Below, in pieces: positions 1 through 8,617 of a stretch of 64,000 nt of DNA. The first letter of the stretch is position 1, and every line of letters begins with the position of its first letter. The notes under the pieces are model-generated. The model was given only the letters and a program-made list of their open reading frames with translations. It was not told the origin of the DNA and ran no database searches. The stretch is taken from contig CAZMNW010000015.1 of the NCBI GenBank assembly GCA_964567755.1, positions 1 through 64,000 of the forward strand, written 5' to 3'. A program made the translations under genes and the position numbers. This DNA is from DASRJW01 sp964567755 (GTDB taxonomy: Bacteria > Krumholzibacteriota > Krumholzibacteriia > G020349025).

Positions 1-31
1 CGAGAAGATCGGCCGGCTCCCGAGCGGACAT
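1..31 (-). CDS. 5' end of a leftward gene, cut by the window edge
   Basis: Only the first ten codons are present (reading MSAREPADLL). The call rests on a textbook start: an ATG at 31-29 on the minus strand preceded by an AAGGAGG ribosome binding site about six bases upstream, with an open frame to the edge. The product cannot be identified from ten residues. It is oriented like the next two genes but separated from them by about 360 bp, so it may be a separate transcription unit or the last gene of their operon. Confidence 0.6.
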   Translation of the reverse strand, partial: MSAREPADLL

Positions 32-393
32 CAGGATCCTCCTTCGGTGGAATGTCGGAGAATCCTTGATCGCTCGGGAGCTCTCCTTTCAAGACATCCT
101 TCCGCTCAAACCCTCGGTCGCACAGAAAATCGAGAGGAGCCGGTTTTATGAGCGCCGGATCCCCAAAAAACTGCCACACGGCGATCTACGAGTCTCGACC
201 CGTGACCAAGGGTCGCGTCCCCAGCTCCACAATCGCGCACGTTACGCTGACCAGCGAGGCTCAGTGCTTCCTACCCCCTGGACGAAAGCGGCGCGTAGAA
301 CGACGGACCGAGCTGAAACCTCACGGTTTCGTTTGTTTCTGCGATTATCCGGCAGACCATGTCACAATTGTGTTCGGAGTGTGCCGACGAGAT
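32..393. other. Intergenic stretch with no recognised gene
   Basis: About 360 bp between the edge gene and the DUF1611 gene. Open frames here are low-complexity readings antisense to real genes and carry no recognisable domain. Apart from the AAGGAGG site of the edge gene at its left end I see no clear promoter, terminator or RNA gene. Confidence 0.5.
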
Positions 394-1482
394 TCACGCC
401 TGGGGTTGAGGTTTCAACCATGGGCGGAGCGCTTGCAACACCGGGCCGACGCCGTCGAGGAGAGGGTCGCACGCGGGCAATCCTGTTTCACGCCGGATCG
501 CCTCGCAGGCAGCGGGAACGTCGGAAGCGGCCAAACTCTCGTGGTTCACCGTCACCGCGACCACGGGCTTGTTGGACAAGAGCTCGATGGCCTGAATCTG
601 CGTTGGGAGCGGATGCAACGGGTATCCGGGAAAACCATCGTACTCGCGGCGCGCGGGTGCGTGTTGGAGAACCACTGCATCTGGTCGGCCCGCGGCCAGG
701 ATCTCGAACCCGCCCGGGTACGCCGGGTTCATGAGGCTGCCTTGGCCTTCGATGACAATGACCTGCGCACCCGATTCCTTCCACGCGCTCCACACCGCGT
801 GTTCGATCTCGCCGGCGACGAAGTCGTTCACCAACGAATCGAGGATGATGGAGTGCCGCGCGCCCTGCATCCAGGCCGTTTGGCCGGTGCCGACGAGCTC
901 CGTCTTCCAGCCGGCCGCCTGCAAGGCATCGACGAGGATCCACGCAGTGGTGCGCTTGCCGATGGCGCTGTCGGTGCCGAGCACGGCGAATTTCGGGATG
1001 GTGACGTCTTCGATCTTGCCGGAGAAGAAGTGCAGCTGGCTGCGATCCGGTGGTCGTCGCACGTCGCGAATGCGCGCCCCGGAAGCGGCAGCGAGCGCGC
1101 ACAGTTCGGCATCTTCGGACAAAAAATCGTGCAGGCCCGAGTCGACGTGCAACCCGGCGCCGAGCGCGGCCAGGATCTCCGTTCGCGCCATCGGCGGCAG
1201 TCTGCCGCCATCGGGCGCCAGACCCACGACGAGGTGCGTGGCCGGTGTGCCCGCGGCGCGCGCCGCAGCAAGCGCCGCGTCGACGCTCGCATGGATGAGA
1301 ATGCCGGAGGGACGGCGGTCCAGGAGCGCGCCCGCATCCGCTCCGGCATGGCGCGCATCGACGACCGAGAGCACTCGATAGCGCCGCGTGCGTCGAACGA
1401 GGCCGTGCGCAGTCTTGCCGTTGGTGGTTCCGAAAGCGCCCTGGCAGTAGACGATGGCGTTGCCCTCGGGCAGGGCGCTCAC
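394..1482 (-). CDS. DUF1611 family P-loop protein (DgcN-like)
   Basis: A 362-residue protein that matches the DUF1611 family by its Gly-rich N-terminal stretch (YCQGAFGTTNGKTAHGLVR), the nucleotide-binding loop GTDSAIGKRTTA in the middle and the ending region VAVTVNHESL. Family members include DgcN, which acts with the epimerase-like DgcA in D-glutamate breakdown; an acyltransferase activity has been proposed for it. The GTG start at 1482 is chosen because GTGA overlaps the stop of the upstream PLP-enzyme gene; a longer in-frame reading would run far into that gene. No epimerase gene is adjacent here; the partner is instead a threonine-synthase-like enzyme, so the substrate is probably different from the known pair. 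Family assignment is firm, the reaction is not. Confidence 0.8.
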   Translation of the reverse strand: MSALPEGNAIVYCQGAFGTTNGKTAHGLVRRTRRYRVLSVVDARHAGADAGALLDRRPSGILIHASVDAALAAARAAGTPATHLVVGLAPDGGRLPPMARTEILAALGAGLHVDSGLHDFLSEDAELCALAAASGARIRDVRRPPDRSQLHFFSGKIEDVTIPKFAVLGTDSAIGKRTTAWILVDALQAAGWKTELVGTGQTAWMQGARHSIILDSLVNDFVAGEIEHAVWSAWKESGAQVIVIEGQGSLMNPAYPGGFEILAAGRPDAVVLQHAPARREYDGFPGYPLHPLPTQIQAIELLSNKPVVAVTVNHESLAASDVPAACEAIRRETGLPACDPLLDGVGPVLQALRPWLKPQPQA

Positions 1483-2663
1483 GCCTTCCTCCCGGTGAGG
1501 ATCACGACGTAGCGATCGCCCGGGAGAGGTTCCTTGCGGTGGCGGTCGAGCAGGGCCACGAGCCCAGCGGTCGACGCCGGCAGCACGTTCAACCCTTCCC
1601 GTTCGCGAATGAGCTTGGTGAAATCGAGCAGCGCCTTGTCGGTGGCGTTCGCCGCCCAGCCGTCGGTTTGGCGTACGGCGGCGAGCGCATGATCGCCATC
1701 GATCGAGTGCCAATTGATGAGCGGTTCGTTGACCGGGGTTTCGCGGACGTTACGCGGATGCAAGTCCACACACCGGCCCAGCTTGTTCAGCCATGCTTGG
1801 ACGATCGGGTTCTTGCGGAAAGACGAACCGGCGACGATGCGCGGCACACGTGACGTCTTGCCGCGGCGATAGAGGCTCACGAAACCTTTGTGAATTCCAG
1901 CGAGCGTGGTCCCGTTCGAAACCGGAACCGCCACTACGGCAGGGGCGTCACGGAGCTCGTCGTAGATTTCGTAGGCGATGTCGCCGTAGGCGCGCAGGTG
2001 GATCGACGTGTTCGGACCGCCTGGGTTGGCGTCATAGATCTCTTCGGCTTCGGCGCGTTGACGCGAAATCTCCACGGCCGCCTCGTAGTCTTCCCCCGCC
2101 CGCACGATATTGGCACCGTGCCGTTCGATCTCCTGCACGCGCTTCGTGTGGTAATTGAGCGGGATGTAGACGATGCAGCGCAATCCGGCAAATTGCGCCG
2201 CCAAAGCCAGCGCCGCGCCGTAGTTGCCGCAGGTAGCGACAGTGACGGCATCGTAGCCCCGCCGCATGGCATCCAAGGCCTGCGCAAAGGCGATGCGATC
2301 CTTCTGGCTCCCGGACGGGTTGCTGCCCTCGAATTTGGCGAAGATCTGCCGCAGGCCGAACTCGCGTTCGAGGTTACGCAACCGTGTGAGCGAGGTGTCG
2401 CCGATCTCGGAATCAATGATGTCCTCGTAGGCTTCCAGGCGCTCCACCATGGGCATCTGTCGATCCGCCGCCATCCGGCGGTGCGCATCCAGCTCTGGCG
2501 CGATGACCGAGCCACCATCGAGCACATAGTACGGCGAGCCGACATCGCTGCCGTTGGTGATCTCTGCAGTCGCTGTGTTGGTGGAGTTCGCGGGGTTGGC
2601 AGGGTTCGCAGGCGGCGACGCGGGAGCGTCTGGGTGCGGGTCGGGATCGCCGGTTGTGGGCAT
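1479..2663 (-). CDS. PLP-dependent fold-type II enzyme, threonine synthase-like
   Basis: A 394-residue enzyme of the tryptophan synthase beta/threonine synthase superfamily. The PLP-lysine is in the SNPSGSQKDR motif, followed by TCGNYGAALALAAQFAGL, the phosphate-binding style region, and VPVSNGTTLAGIHKGF for the cofactor phosphate. It lacks the N-terminal zinc or regulatory parts of some threonine synthases and is not recognisable as a canonical ThrC, so beta-replacement or elimination on an unusual amino acid is possible. The start at 2663 is uncertain: the first 45 residues are a Pro/Ala/Asn-rich linker (PPANPANPANSTNTAT) and an ATG at 2786 is also in frame. Its stop overlaps the DUF1611 start, so the two are co-translated. 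Confidence 0.75.
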   Translation of the reverse strand: MPTTGDPDPHPDAPASPPANPANPANSTNTATAEITNGSDVGSPYYVLDGGSVIAPELDAHRRMAADRQMPMVERLEAYEDIIDSEIGDTSLTRLRNLEREFGLRQIFAKFEGSNPSGSQKDRIAFAQALDAMRRGYDAVTVATCGNYGAALALAAQFAGLRCIVYIPLNYHTKRVQEIERHGANIVRAGEDYEAAVEISRQRAEAEEIYDANPGGPNTSIHLRAYGDIAYEIYDELRDAPAVVAVPVSNGTTLAGIHKGFVSLYRRGKTSRVPRIVAGSSFRKNPIVQAWLNKLGRCVDLHPRNVRETPVNEPLINWHSIDGDHALAAVRQTDGWAANATDKALLDFTKLIREREGLNVLPASTAGLVALLDRHRKEPLPGDRYVVILTGRKA

Positions 2664-2799
2664 CGTCTTTCTCGCATTGGAGGAGGTGCCCGGAAGCCGT
2701 GGTGCGGTCGCGCGCGAGGCTCCGGTGTCCCGCGCTTCGCCGTTGCGGGATGGGCGAACAGTAGTGCACTCGCGTGTCGACTTCAAGATGGCTATCGGA

Positions 2800-2809
2800 C
2801 CCCCCCCCC
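2800..2809. repeat. Run of ten C (G10 on the coding strand of the leftward operon)
   Basis: A homopolymer of ten cytosines lies between the DUF1232 gene and the PLP-enzyme gene, about 140 bp upstream of the chosen PLP start and only 14 bp upstream of the alternative ATG at 2786. On the transcribed strand of that operon it is G10. Such runs can slip during replication and alter promoter spacing or reading frame. Confidence 0.9.
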
Positions 2810-2888
2810 GAAGTCCGGAGCAAGCACGGGGCCACTCTCGTCGTCGAGTCGGAGTCGAATCCAGTAGAGCTGTGCCGCCAGGGCGAGC

Positions 2889-3431
2889 TCACGCGCGTGG
2901 CGACGGCTTCGATTCGACCCAGCCGCGGAGGCGGCCGCGCAGCCCGCTCGGTAGGTAGCGGGTGGCGAAGTCGGTCACCGTGTGCAGCACGTGCACGATG
3001 TCCTCGGGACCGTCCCAATGCTGGCGGAGCTTCCCCTCGCCGCTGCGATGCAGAAGACGCAGCAGGCACAACGCAATGAGATAGATGTCATCGATTTGGC
3101 CGAGGAGCGGCACGGCGTCGGGAAGGATGTCGATCGGGCTCGCCACGTAGGCTGCGGCGGCGCCGAGCAGCACCTTGTCGAGGAGCTGGACGTCGGGATC
3201 CTTGAGCAAACGCCCGACGAGTTTCAGGAGGCGCGGGACGAAGAGTGCAAGATCGCGCCAACGATCGCGTGCCTCGCCCGGTTCGGGAGGTACAGAATCA
3301 GCGCTACCGGGGACAGTGGTCTCCGCGGCAGGGTCGTCATGCGGTTCGATCGACTCGGGCGCGCCGGAATGGCTCGAGAGCTCGCCAGCCACCGTCCCGC
3401 GCGTGGAATCCTCGTCGTGCTCTCGGTTCAT
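2889..3431 (-). CDS. DUF1232 (YkvA-like) membrane-associated protein
   Basis: A 180-residue protein whose C-terminal half carries the DUF1232 signature: VQLLDKVLLGAAAAYVASPIDILPDAVPLLGQIDDIYLIALCL is read in two hydrophobic helices around the SPIDILPD core (about residues 100-140). The first 55 residues are acidic, Ser/Pro-rich and probably disordered. Family members are small inner-membrane proteins of unknown function. It is the first gene of the leftward run and is divergent from the glycosyltransferase at 3611, with about 180 bp of shared upstream DNA. Confidence 0.85.
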   Translation of the reverse strand: MNREHDEDSTRGTVAGELSSHSGAPESIEPHDDPAAETTVPGSADSVPPEPGEARDRWRDLALFVPRLLKLVGRLLKDPDVQLLDKVLLGAAAAYVASPIDILPDAVPLLGQIDDIYLIALCLLRLLHRSGEGKLRQHWDGPEDIVHVLHTVTDFATRYLPSGLRGRLRGWVESKPSPRA

Positions 3432-3610
3432 ATCTCACTCATTCGGGCGCGGCAATCTCGAACGCGCAGCTTCTTGGTTCCAGCGCGACCCGAGGATAGC
3501 CCGCGTAGCCTGTGTCCGTCCATCGGTGCGTTGCGGTGTCCATGCGGGGCGTCGATGCGGTTGGTGCTGTGCGCGCTTTTGCGGCATCATGACGCGGGGG
3601 TCGAGGTGCC

Positions 3611-4738
3611 ATGCACGACAAGCCACGTGTTCTCCAGGTGGGACCCATTCCACCACCCATCGACGGTGGAATTGCTGCCTACCTCGAAGGTATGTTGCAG
3701 TCCCCACTCCTCGAGCGCTTCGACCTTCGCCCATACAACGTGCGTGTCCCCGATTTGTATCGTCACCGGATGTTGCGCCCGCTGCTCAGCGTCCGCTTCA
3801 TGGCCCGCTTCGGGCGCACGTTGCGACGTGAACGTCCCGCGCTGGTGCACATTCACTCGTCCGCGCATCTCGGATTCTGGGAAAAGGCGCTTCTCGCCGG
3901 CCTCGCGCGCCGCATGGGGACTCCACACCTGCTGCATCTCCACGGTGGCGATTTCGATCGCTTCTTGCTCGACTTGTCGCCGCGCCAGGCGCAGATGGCC
4001 ACACGCGTCCTGCGCGGCGCGAGCGCAGTCCTCGTCCCGTGCGCCGGTTGGCGAACGCTCGTCGAAGGGTTCGCGGGTGAAGGCCGCGTGCACGTGGTTC
4101 CCAATGCCATTCGCTACGACGATTTTCCGCCGCGCCCCGTGGCGCGCGATCGCGACACCACCCACTTTCTCTTCCTCGGGTTCGTGAGCGCGCGCAAGGG
4201 GCTGGATGAGCTTTTGGTGGCGGTGCAGGAGCTACTGCGCACTGGGAACCGGAACTTCGAGCTCGATATCGTCGGCGGTGAGGAGGATCGCGGCCAGCTC
4301 GGTCATTATATGCGTCTCTATCGAGCCGCTGGCGTTGCCGACCACGTGCGTTTTCACGGCACGAAACTCGGACGCGACAAGCTCGCGTTTCTGCAAGCCG
4401 CCGATGTCTTCGTGCTCCCGTCGCGAAACGAAAGTTTCGGGATCGCCAACCTGGAAGCCATGGCGACCGGCTTGCCCGTGATCTCGACGCGCACGGGTGC
4501 GATCCCCGAGTACTTGCAAACGGAGGTGCACGGACTGCTGGTGGAGCCCGGAGACGCCATGGCGCTCGCAGGGGCCATGCGCCGGCTGATGGGCGACAGC
4601 GAGTTGCGGCTGCGGCTCGGTGCCGCAGCGCGACAACGCGCGCGCGAGTACGACTGGAATGTGGTCGCGGCGCGCGTCGCCACGGTGTATGCAGCCATGC
4701 TCGAACCGAGCGCCGCCGCCAGCACACTTGCTCGGTGA
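3611..4738 (+). CDS. Glycosyltransferase family 4 (GT-B fold)
   Basis: A 375-residue cytoplasmic glycosyltransferase. The N-terminal domain opens with RVLQVGPIPPPIDGGIAAY, the usual first strand and acceptor-side glycine loop of GT4 enzymes; the C-terminal domain has the donor-binding E-x7-E motif in ESFGIANLEAMATGLPVI near residue 274 and the following GLLVEPGD stretch. These retaining enzymes use nucleotide-sugar donors for polysaccharide, glycolipid or LPS-type assembly. A GAGGTG ribosome binding site precedes the ATG. No sugar-biosynthesis genes are adjacent, so donor and acceptor cannot be predicted. It is followed by the aldolase gene about 110 bp downstream. Confidence 0.88.
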   Translation: MHDKPRVLQVGPIPPPIDGGIAAYLEGMLQSPLLERFDLRPYNVRVPDLYRHRMLRPLLSVRFMARFGRTLRRERPALVHIHSSAHLGFWEKALLAGLARRMGTPHLLHLHGGDFDRFLLDLSPRQAQMATRVLRGASAVLVPCAGWRTLVEGFAGEGRVHVVPNAIRYDDFPPRPVARDRDTTHFLFLGFVSARKGLDELLVAVQELLRTGNRNFELDIVGGEEDRGQLGHYMRLYRAAGVADHVRFHGTKLGRDKLAFLQAADVFVLPSRNESFGIANLEAMATGLPVISTRTGAIPEYLQTEVHGLLVEPGDAMALAGAMRRLMGDSELRLRLGAAARQRAREYDWNVVAARVATVYAAMLEPSAAASTLAR

Positions 4739-4846
4739 CGAGTTCGATGCCGAATGCTACTGTTCTCGGCCGAAGGTCTTGAGTCCCTGGCGCCAGGTCC
4801 AGCCTCCCGGGCGCGAAATAACGCCGGGCGGAATAAGGAGGTTCTC

Positions 4847-5899
4847 ATGCCCATCGACATCGCCGCCACGCTCGGAGAGCAGGCGCAGCATCTCCTGGCG
4901 CACCAGTGCCGTACCATCGCCAAGGATCAGCTGCAGCTGCCCGGGCCGGATTTCGTCGACCGCGTCTGGATGCAGTCCGACCGCAACCCCACGACCTTGC
5001 GCCACATGCAGAGCCTGTTTGGGACGGGCCGGCTGGCGGGAACCGGGTACCTATCCATCCTGCCCGTGGATCAGGGCATCGAGCATTCGGCGGCGGCTTC
5101 GTTCGCGCCGAACCCCATCTACTTCGACCCCGAGAACATCGTCAAACTGGCCATCGAAGGCGGCTGCAATGCGGTGGCGACGACGCTCGGCGTCCTCGGC
5201 ATCGTTTCGCGCCGTTACGCCCACAAGATCCCCTTCATCCTGAAGATCAATCACAACGAGCTGCTGTCGTATCCGAACACCTTCGACCAGACTCAGTTCG
5301 CCAGTGTCGAACAGGCCTTCGACCTCGGCGCCGTCGCCATCGGGGCGACCATTTATTTTGGCTCGGAGGAATCGCGCCGGCAGATCCAGGAGATCCGCGA
5401 GGCCTTTCAACACGCGCACGAGCTCGGCCTGGTGACTGTCTTGTGGTGCTATCTGCGCAACCCGGCCTTCAAGACCCAGGACGCCGACTATCACAATGCC
5501 GCCGACCTCACCGGTCAGGCCAATCACCTGGGCGCCACCATCGAGGCCGACATCATCAAGCAGAAGCTTCCCGAGAACAACGGCGGCTTCAACGCGCTCA
5601 ACTTCAGCAAGACGCATAAGAAAGTGTACGGCGAGCTGGTGACCGACCATCCCATCGATCTCTGCCGCTGGCAGGTCGTGAACAATTACATGGGCCGCAT
5701 CGGTCTCATCAACTCCGGCGGCGCCGCCGGCTCGAACGACCTCTACGATGCCGTGAGCATGGCCGTCATCAACAAGCGCGCGGGTGGCATGGGCCTCATC
5801 TCCGGCCGCAAGACCTTCCAAAAACCGATGCGGGACGGCGTGGCGCTCTTCCACGCCATCCAGGACGTGTACCTATCGCCGCAAGTCACCATCGCCTGA
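4847..5899 (+). CDS. fbaB: Class I fructose-bisphosphate aldolase (DhnA/FbaB type)
   Basis: A 350-residue aldolase that cleaves fructose 1,6-bisphosphate in glycolysis and makes it in gluconeogenesis through a lysine Schiff base. Length equals that of E. coli FbaB. Recognisable blocks are ILPVDQGIEHS, FILKINHNELLSYPN, DLGAVAIGATIYFGS, EADIIKQKLPENNGGFN (carrying the presumed Schiff-base lysine) and INSGGAAGSNDL for phosphate binding. The start is placed at 4847 because AAGGAGG lies just upstream; an in-frame ATG at 4754 would ignore it. The last nine codons overlap, tail to tail, the end of the small leftward gene at 5873. Confidence 0.93.
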   Translation: MPIDIAATLGEQAQHLLAHQCRTIAKDQLQLPGPDFVDRVWMQSDRNPTTLRHMQSLFGTGRLAGTGYLSILPVDQGIEHSAAASFAPNPIYFDPENIVKLAIEGGCNAVATTLGVLGIVSRRYAHKIPFILKINHNELLSYPNTFDQTQFASVEQAFDLGAVAIGATIYFGSEESRRQIQEIREAFQHAHELGLVTVLWCYLRNPAFKTQDADYHNAADLTGQANHLGATIEADIIKQKLPENNGGFNALNFSKTHKKVYGELVTDHPIDLCRWQVVNNYMGRIGLINSGGAAGSNDLYDAVSMAVINKRAGGMGLISGRKTFQKPMRDGVALFHAIQDVYLSPQVTIA

Positions 5900-6067
5900 A
5901 CGACGGGACGATTCCTCCCGGTTTGGTGCCGCGACCGGTGCCGAGCGCAGCTGTTGAACGGACTCGCGCAGGGCTTCCACGAGGCGTAGTTTCTCCGGCC
6001 ATGGAAGGTTTCTGCGTGCGCTCTGCCAGCGCGATTGACGTTCGAGAAGACGTTTGATGTCATCCAT
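5873..6067 (-). CDS. Small helical partner protein of the nucleotidyltransferase
   Basis: A 64-residue, strongly charged protein beginning MDDIKRLLERQSRWQSARRNLPWPEKLRLVEAL in two predicted helices, followed by a Ser/Arg-rich tail. It starts inside the end of the nucleotidyltransferase gene (start 6067, upstream stop at 6060), a coupling typical of toxin-antitoxin pairs. I do not recognise a named family; the WPEKLRLVEALRES segment resembles short partners often found next to nucleotidyltransferase-like genes. Its 3' end overlaps fbaB by 27 bp on the opposite strand. Confidence 0.6.
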   Translation of the reverse strand: MDDIKRLLERQSRWQSARRNLPWPEKLRLVEALRESVQQLRSAPVAAPNREESSRRSGDGDLRR

Positions 6068-6569
6068 CCAGGAACCTCTGTACGTACCTCTTCCAGGCCG
6101 CGTCGAGACCGTGCCGCCGCGCGAGATCGGCGATCTCCTCTTTGTTTGTGCTTCCACTCTCGAGCAAGGCCAGGATCCGCGCCAAGTCCTTTGCGCGGCC
6201 GACGCTCAGCGCGATCGCTGCGAGGTGGCCGGCGCGGACGACGCGAAAAAGCACGCCCTCGAAATCCACCGCCTCGGCCTGCTGAACGGCTTCTCGCGTC
6301 AGGTCGGAAAGCACAGGGATGAATTGCACCGGCCAAGCCCCGACCTGGATCGCTTCTCCATCGGGAGTGTAACCCTTTGCGGCAGCGAAGGCGTAGATCG
6401 GTTGCAGAACATCGAGGCGGTCCGGAGACGGTACGATGACCAAGACATCGGCATCGAGTGTCATCACCGGCTCGGTGTATCGGATCTGCGCCGCGGCCCC
6501 GAAAAGGGCGTAGTCCGTGATCACTCCTGCCGCCTGCATTTCGTTCAGCAACTTCGCGATCTCGCGCAT
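6060..6569 (-). CDS. Nucleotidyltransferase-like protein (AbiEii/MNT-type fold)
   Basis: A 169-residue protein with a minimal nucleotidyltransferase core: YALFGAAAQIRYTEPVMTLDADVLVIV replaces the classical GG/S-x(n)-D-x-D signature near residues 20-45, and PVQFIPVLSD follows. Proteins of this sort act as toxins that modify tRNA or as abortive-infection components, but many are uncharacterised. The ATG at 6569 has a GAGGA ribosome binding site; a GTG at 6584 overlapping the peptidase stop is the alternative. It is sandwiched between the M2 peptidase and the 64-residue gene with overlaps on both sides. The exact pair of catalytic aspartates should be confirmed; the fold call is moderately sure. 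Confidence 0.65.
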   Translation of the reverse strand: MREIAKLLNEMQAAGVITDYALFGAAAQIRYTEPVMTLDADVLVIVPSPDRLDVLQPIYAFAAAKGYTPDGEAIQVGAWPVQFIPVLSDLTREAVQQAEAVDFEGVLFRVVRAGHLAAIALSVGRAKDLARILALLESGSTNKEEIADLARRHGLDAAWKRYVQRFLDG

Positions 6570-6580
6570 GCTCGCATTCC

Positions 6581-8374
6581 TCACAGTTCCGGCAGCGTGT
6601 GGGTGCGGCCGGCGTTGATTTGCTCTAGATACGGCATGAGTGGAGCGAAGTAGTCGACGAGCGCTTTAGCGCTCAAATCCTCGCCCGTGGTTTCGCGCAG
6701 CACTGCGCGCCAGTCGCGGCTCATGCCGGGTCGCATGATGGCATCGAGGAAGCGCCCGACGTCTTGGCTGCCGTAGTAGTTGGTGGCGTGCGGATCCTGC
6801 TGCAGGATGTTGCGTGCGATGTGGCCGTGCAACTGGAACAGCAAGGCGTAAGAGATGGCGTAATCGTAGTACTGCGCCGCGTCGTCGTTGATGTGAGTCT
6901 TGGACGCCGCGTCACAGAACTCCTCGCCGCGCGCTGCCGGCGGTGCAATGCCTTGGAAGCGCCGCACCAGGTTCCACCAACGGGCGTTATACTGGCCCTT
7001 GGGCAGGCTCTCGGCGTACAACGCGCGCTCGAACTCGTTCATGACGCCGGCCGACCACGGGATGAAGACGACGTAGTTGAGCGCCTCCTTGAGCAGCTGC
7101 TGCATTTCATCCACCGGCGAGTCTGCGGGCAACAGTTCCAGGTGCGCCAGGTAGGGCTTCTGCATCGCCGCGAGCCCGAGCAGGCTCCCCATGGCTTCGT
7201 GATAGGCCCGGTTGGCGCCCTCGCGCATCAGTGGCGGCACGTCCGGGTTGGTGTAAGCGATGTAGTAATAGATGTGGCCGAATTCGTGGTGCGTCGTTTC
7301 GTACCATTCGGAATTGGGTTCGATGCTCATCAGACTGCGCACGTCGTTCTCGATGTCCATGTGCCACGCCGAGGCGTGGTTGTTTTTCTTGAGCTCGGCA
7401 CCCACGGGCAACGGGTAGAGATCGGAACGGTCCCAAAAGCTTTGGGGCAAGGAAGGATAGCCGAGGCTGACGTAGAAGCGTTCCGCCTGCTGCGGGAACC
7501 ATTCTCGTGGCTTGTCGGCCAGGATGGCGTCGAGATCGAAGCCGGCGACCGTCACCATTCCGGTCCAGTCCTGGCCCCAACGGTTCGGCAGCCAGTGCGC
7601 CGGCAGCAGATCTGGAACCGAAGCCGCACCATATTTCTTCGCCAGTTCGTAGCGGGCATAGGTGTGCAACTGCCGATACAACGGGCGCACTTCGCGCACG
7701 AGCCGCAGCATGAGATCCCGCATTTCCTGCGTCGTCATTCCGTATTCCGAAACCTGGTAGCCGAAGTAGTCGGCGTAGCCGAGGGGGCGCACGGTCGCAT
7801 TGCGCAGGCGCTGCAAGTTCTCGAGACCATCCTTGAGCACCGTGCCGACTCCCTTGCTTATTTCCCATGCTTGGCGGCGCGCGGTTTCGTCACGGCTGGT
7901 GCGGAGAATCTCGTCGATGTCGTTGGTCGATACTTTCTTGCCGTCGAGGACGAACTCGAAGCCGAACAATGTCTCGGTCTGTTCGGTCTCCGCCTGAATG
8001 CGCTGTTTCACCAGCTCCGCCACGGTTTGCGGGTTGTCGGCGGCCAAGTAGAGGACCCGCTCGAGCTGGCGCACTTGTAGCGGTGTCAAGCGTGCGCTCT
8101 TGTCCAAGAGAGTGCGCGCCGCTTCGATATGCGCGGCGCTGCCCGTGAAAGCCGCGAGCGCCTCGTTCGCCATCCGCGTCGCGTAGGCGTTGGTGGTGTC
8201 TCCCTCGACGATGTGGGTGTTCGAGCGCCATTCGGCCTTGGCCGACGCGTAGTAAAGGCTCTGGTAATCGGCGGTGTAGGCGTCCAGAAAGGCCTGGGCC
8301 TCCGTTTGCGGGTCCACACGCGCCCCACAGCCCGAGAGCAGAACGAACAGCACGGACGGCCACGTTTTCTTCAT
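6581..8374 (-). CDS. M2 family peptidyl-dipeptidase (ACE-like), lipoprotein
   Basis: A 597-residue zinc metallopeptidase of the angiotensin-converting-enzyme family, which removes C-terminal dipeptides. The zinc site is HEFGH in ETTHHEFGHIYYYIAY, with the third ligand Glu in EGANRAYHEAMGS 24 residues later. FIPWSAGVMNEFERALY and YDYAISYALLFQLH are further M2 blocks. The start at 8374 gives a lipoprotein signal MKKTWPSVLFVLLSGCGA with a LSGC lipobox, so it is anchored outside the cytoplasm; a GGGAGA site precedes it. An in-frame extension to 8596 has no such logic. Likely role is extracytoplasmic peptide turnover. First gene of the operon with the nucleotidyltransferase pair. Confidence 0.9.
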   Translation of the reverse strand: MKKTWPSVLFVLLSGCGARVDPQTEAQAFLDAYTADYQSLYYASAKAEWRSNTHIVEGDTTNAYATRMANEALAAFTGSAAHIEAARTLLDKSARLTPLQVRQLERVLYLAADNPQTVAELVKQRIQAETEQTETLFGFEFVLDGKKVSTNDIDEILRTSRDETARRQAWEISKGVGTVLKDGLENLQRLRNATVRPLGYADYFGYQVSEYGMTTQEMRDLMLRLVREVRPLYRQLHTYARYELAKKYGAASVPDLLPAHWLPNRWGQDWTGMVTVAGFDLDAILADKPREWFPQQAERFYVSLGYPSLPQSFWDRSDLYPLPVGAELKKNNHASAWHMDIENDVRSLMSIEPNSEWYETTHHEFGHIYYYIAYTNPDVPPLMREGANRAYHEAMGSLLGLAAMQKPYLAHLELLPADSPVDEMQQLLKEALNYVVFIPWSAGVMNEFERALYAESLPKGQYNARWWNLVRRFQGIAPPAARGEEFCDAASKTHINDDAAQYYDYAISYALLFQLHGHIARNILQQDPHATNYYGSQDVGRFLDAIMRPGMSRDWRAVLRETTGEDLSAKALVDYFAPLMPYLEQINAGRTHTLPEL

Positions 8375-8617
8375 CGAAGATCTCCCGTCGCGGACATGGA
8401 TCCCAGGGGTGGCCGGGCTGCAAGCGGGGGGAGCTCGAGCCGTCCGGAGCGAACCTGGCGAGACGCTGGGAAGTATCGACAGGCTCGGGCGGCATGGCAA
8501 GAGGCAGCGCGCTGCCATGAGGAGGTGCGGTCGCGGATGGGTGGCCGGCCGGTAAGCGCAAACGAAAGGGCGCAGCCCCGCGAACCGGGGCTGCACGATG
8601 TCGCGGTTGCTGGACTT

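Noticed and set aside
148..1512. A 454-codon rightward open frame at the left end
   Set aside because: It is antisense to the DUF1611 gene, which has clear motifs and a proper coupled start; the rightward reading is Arg/Gly-rich with no domain.
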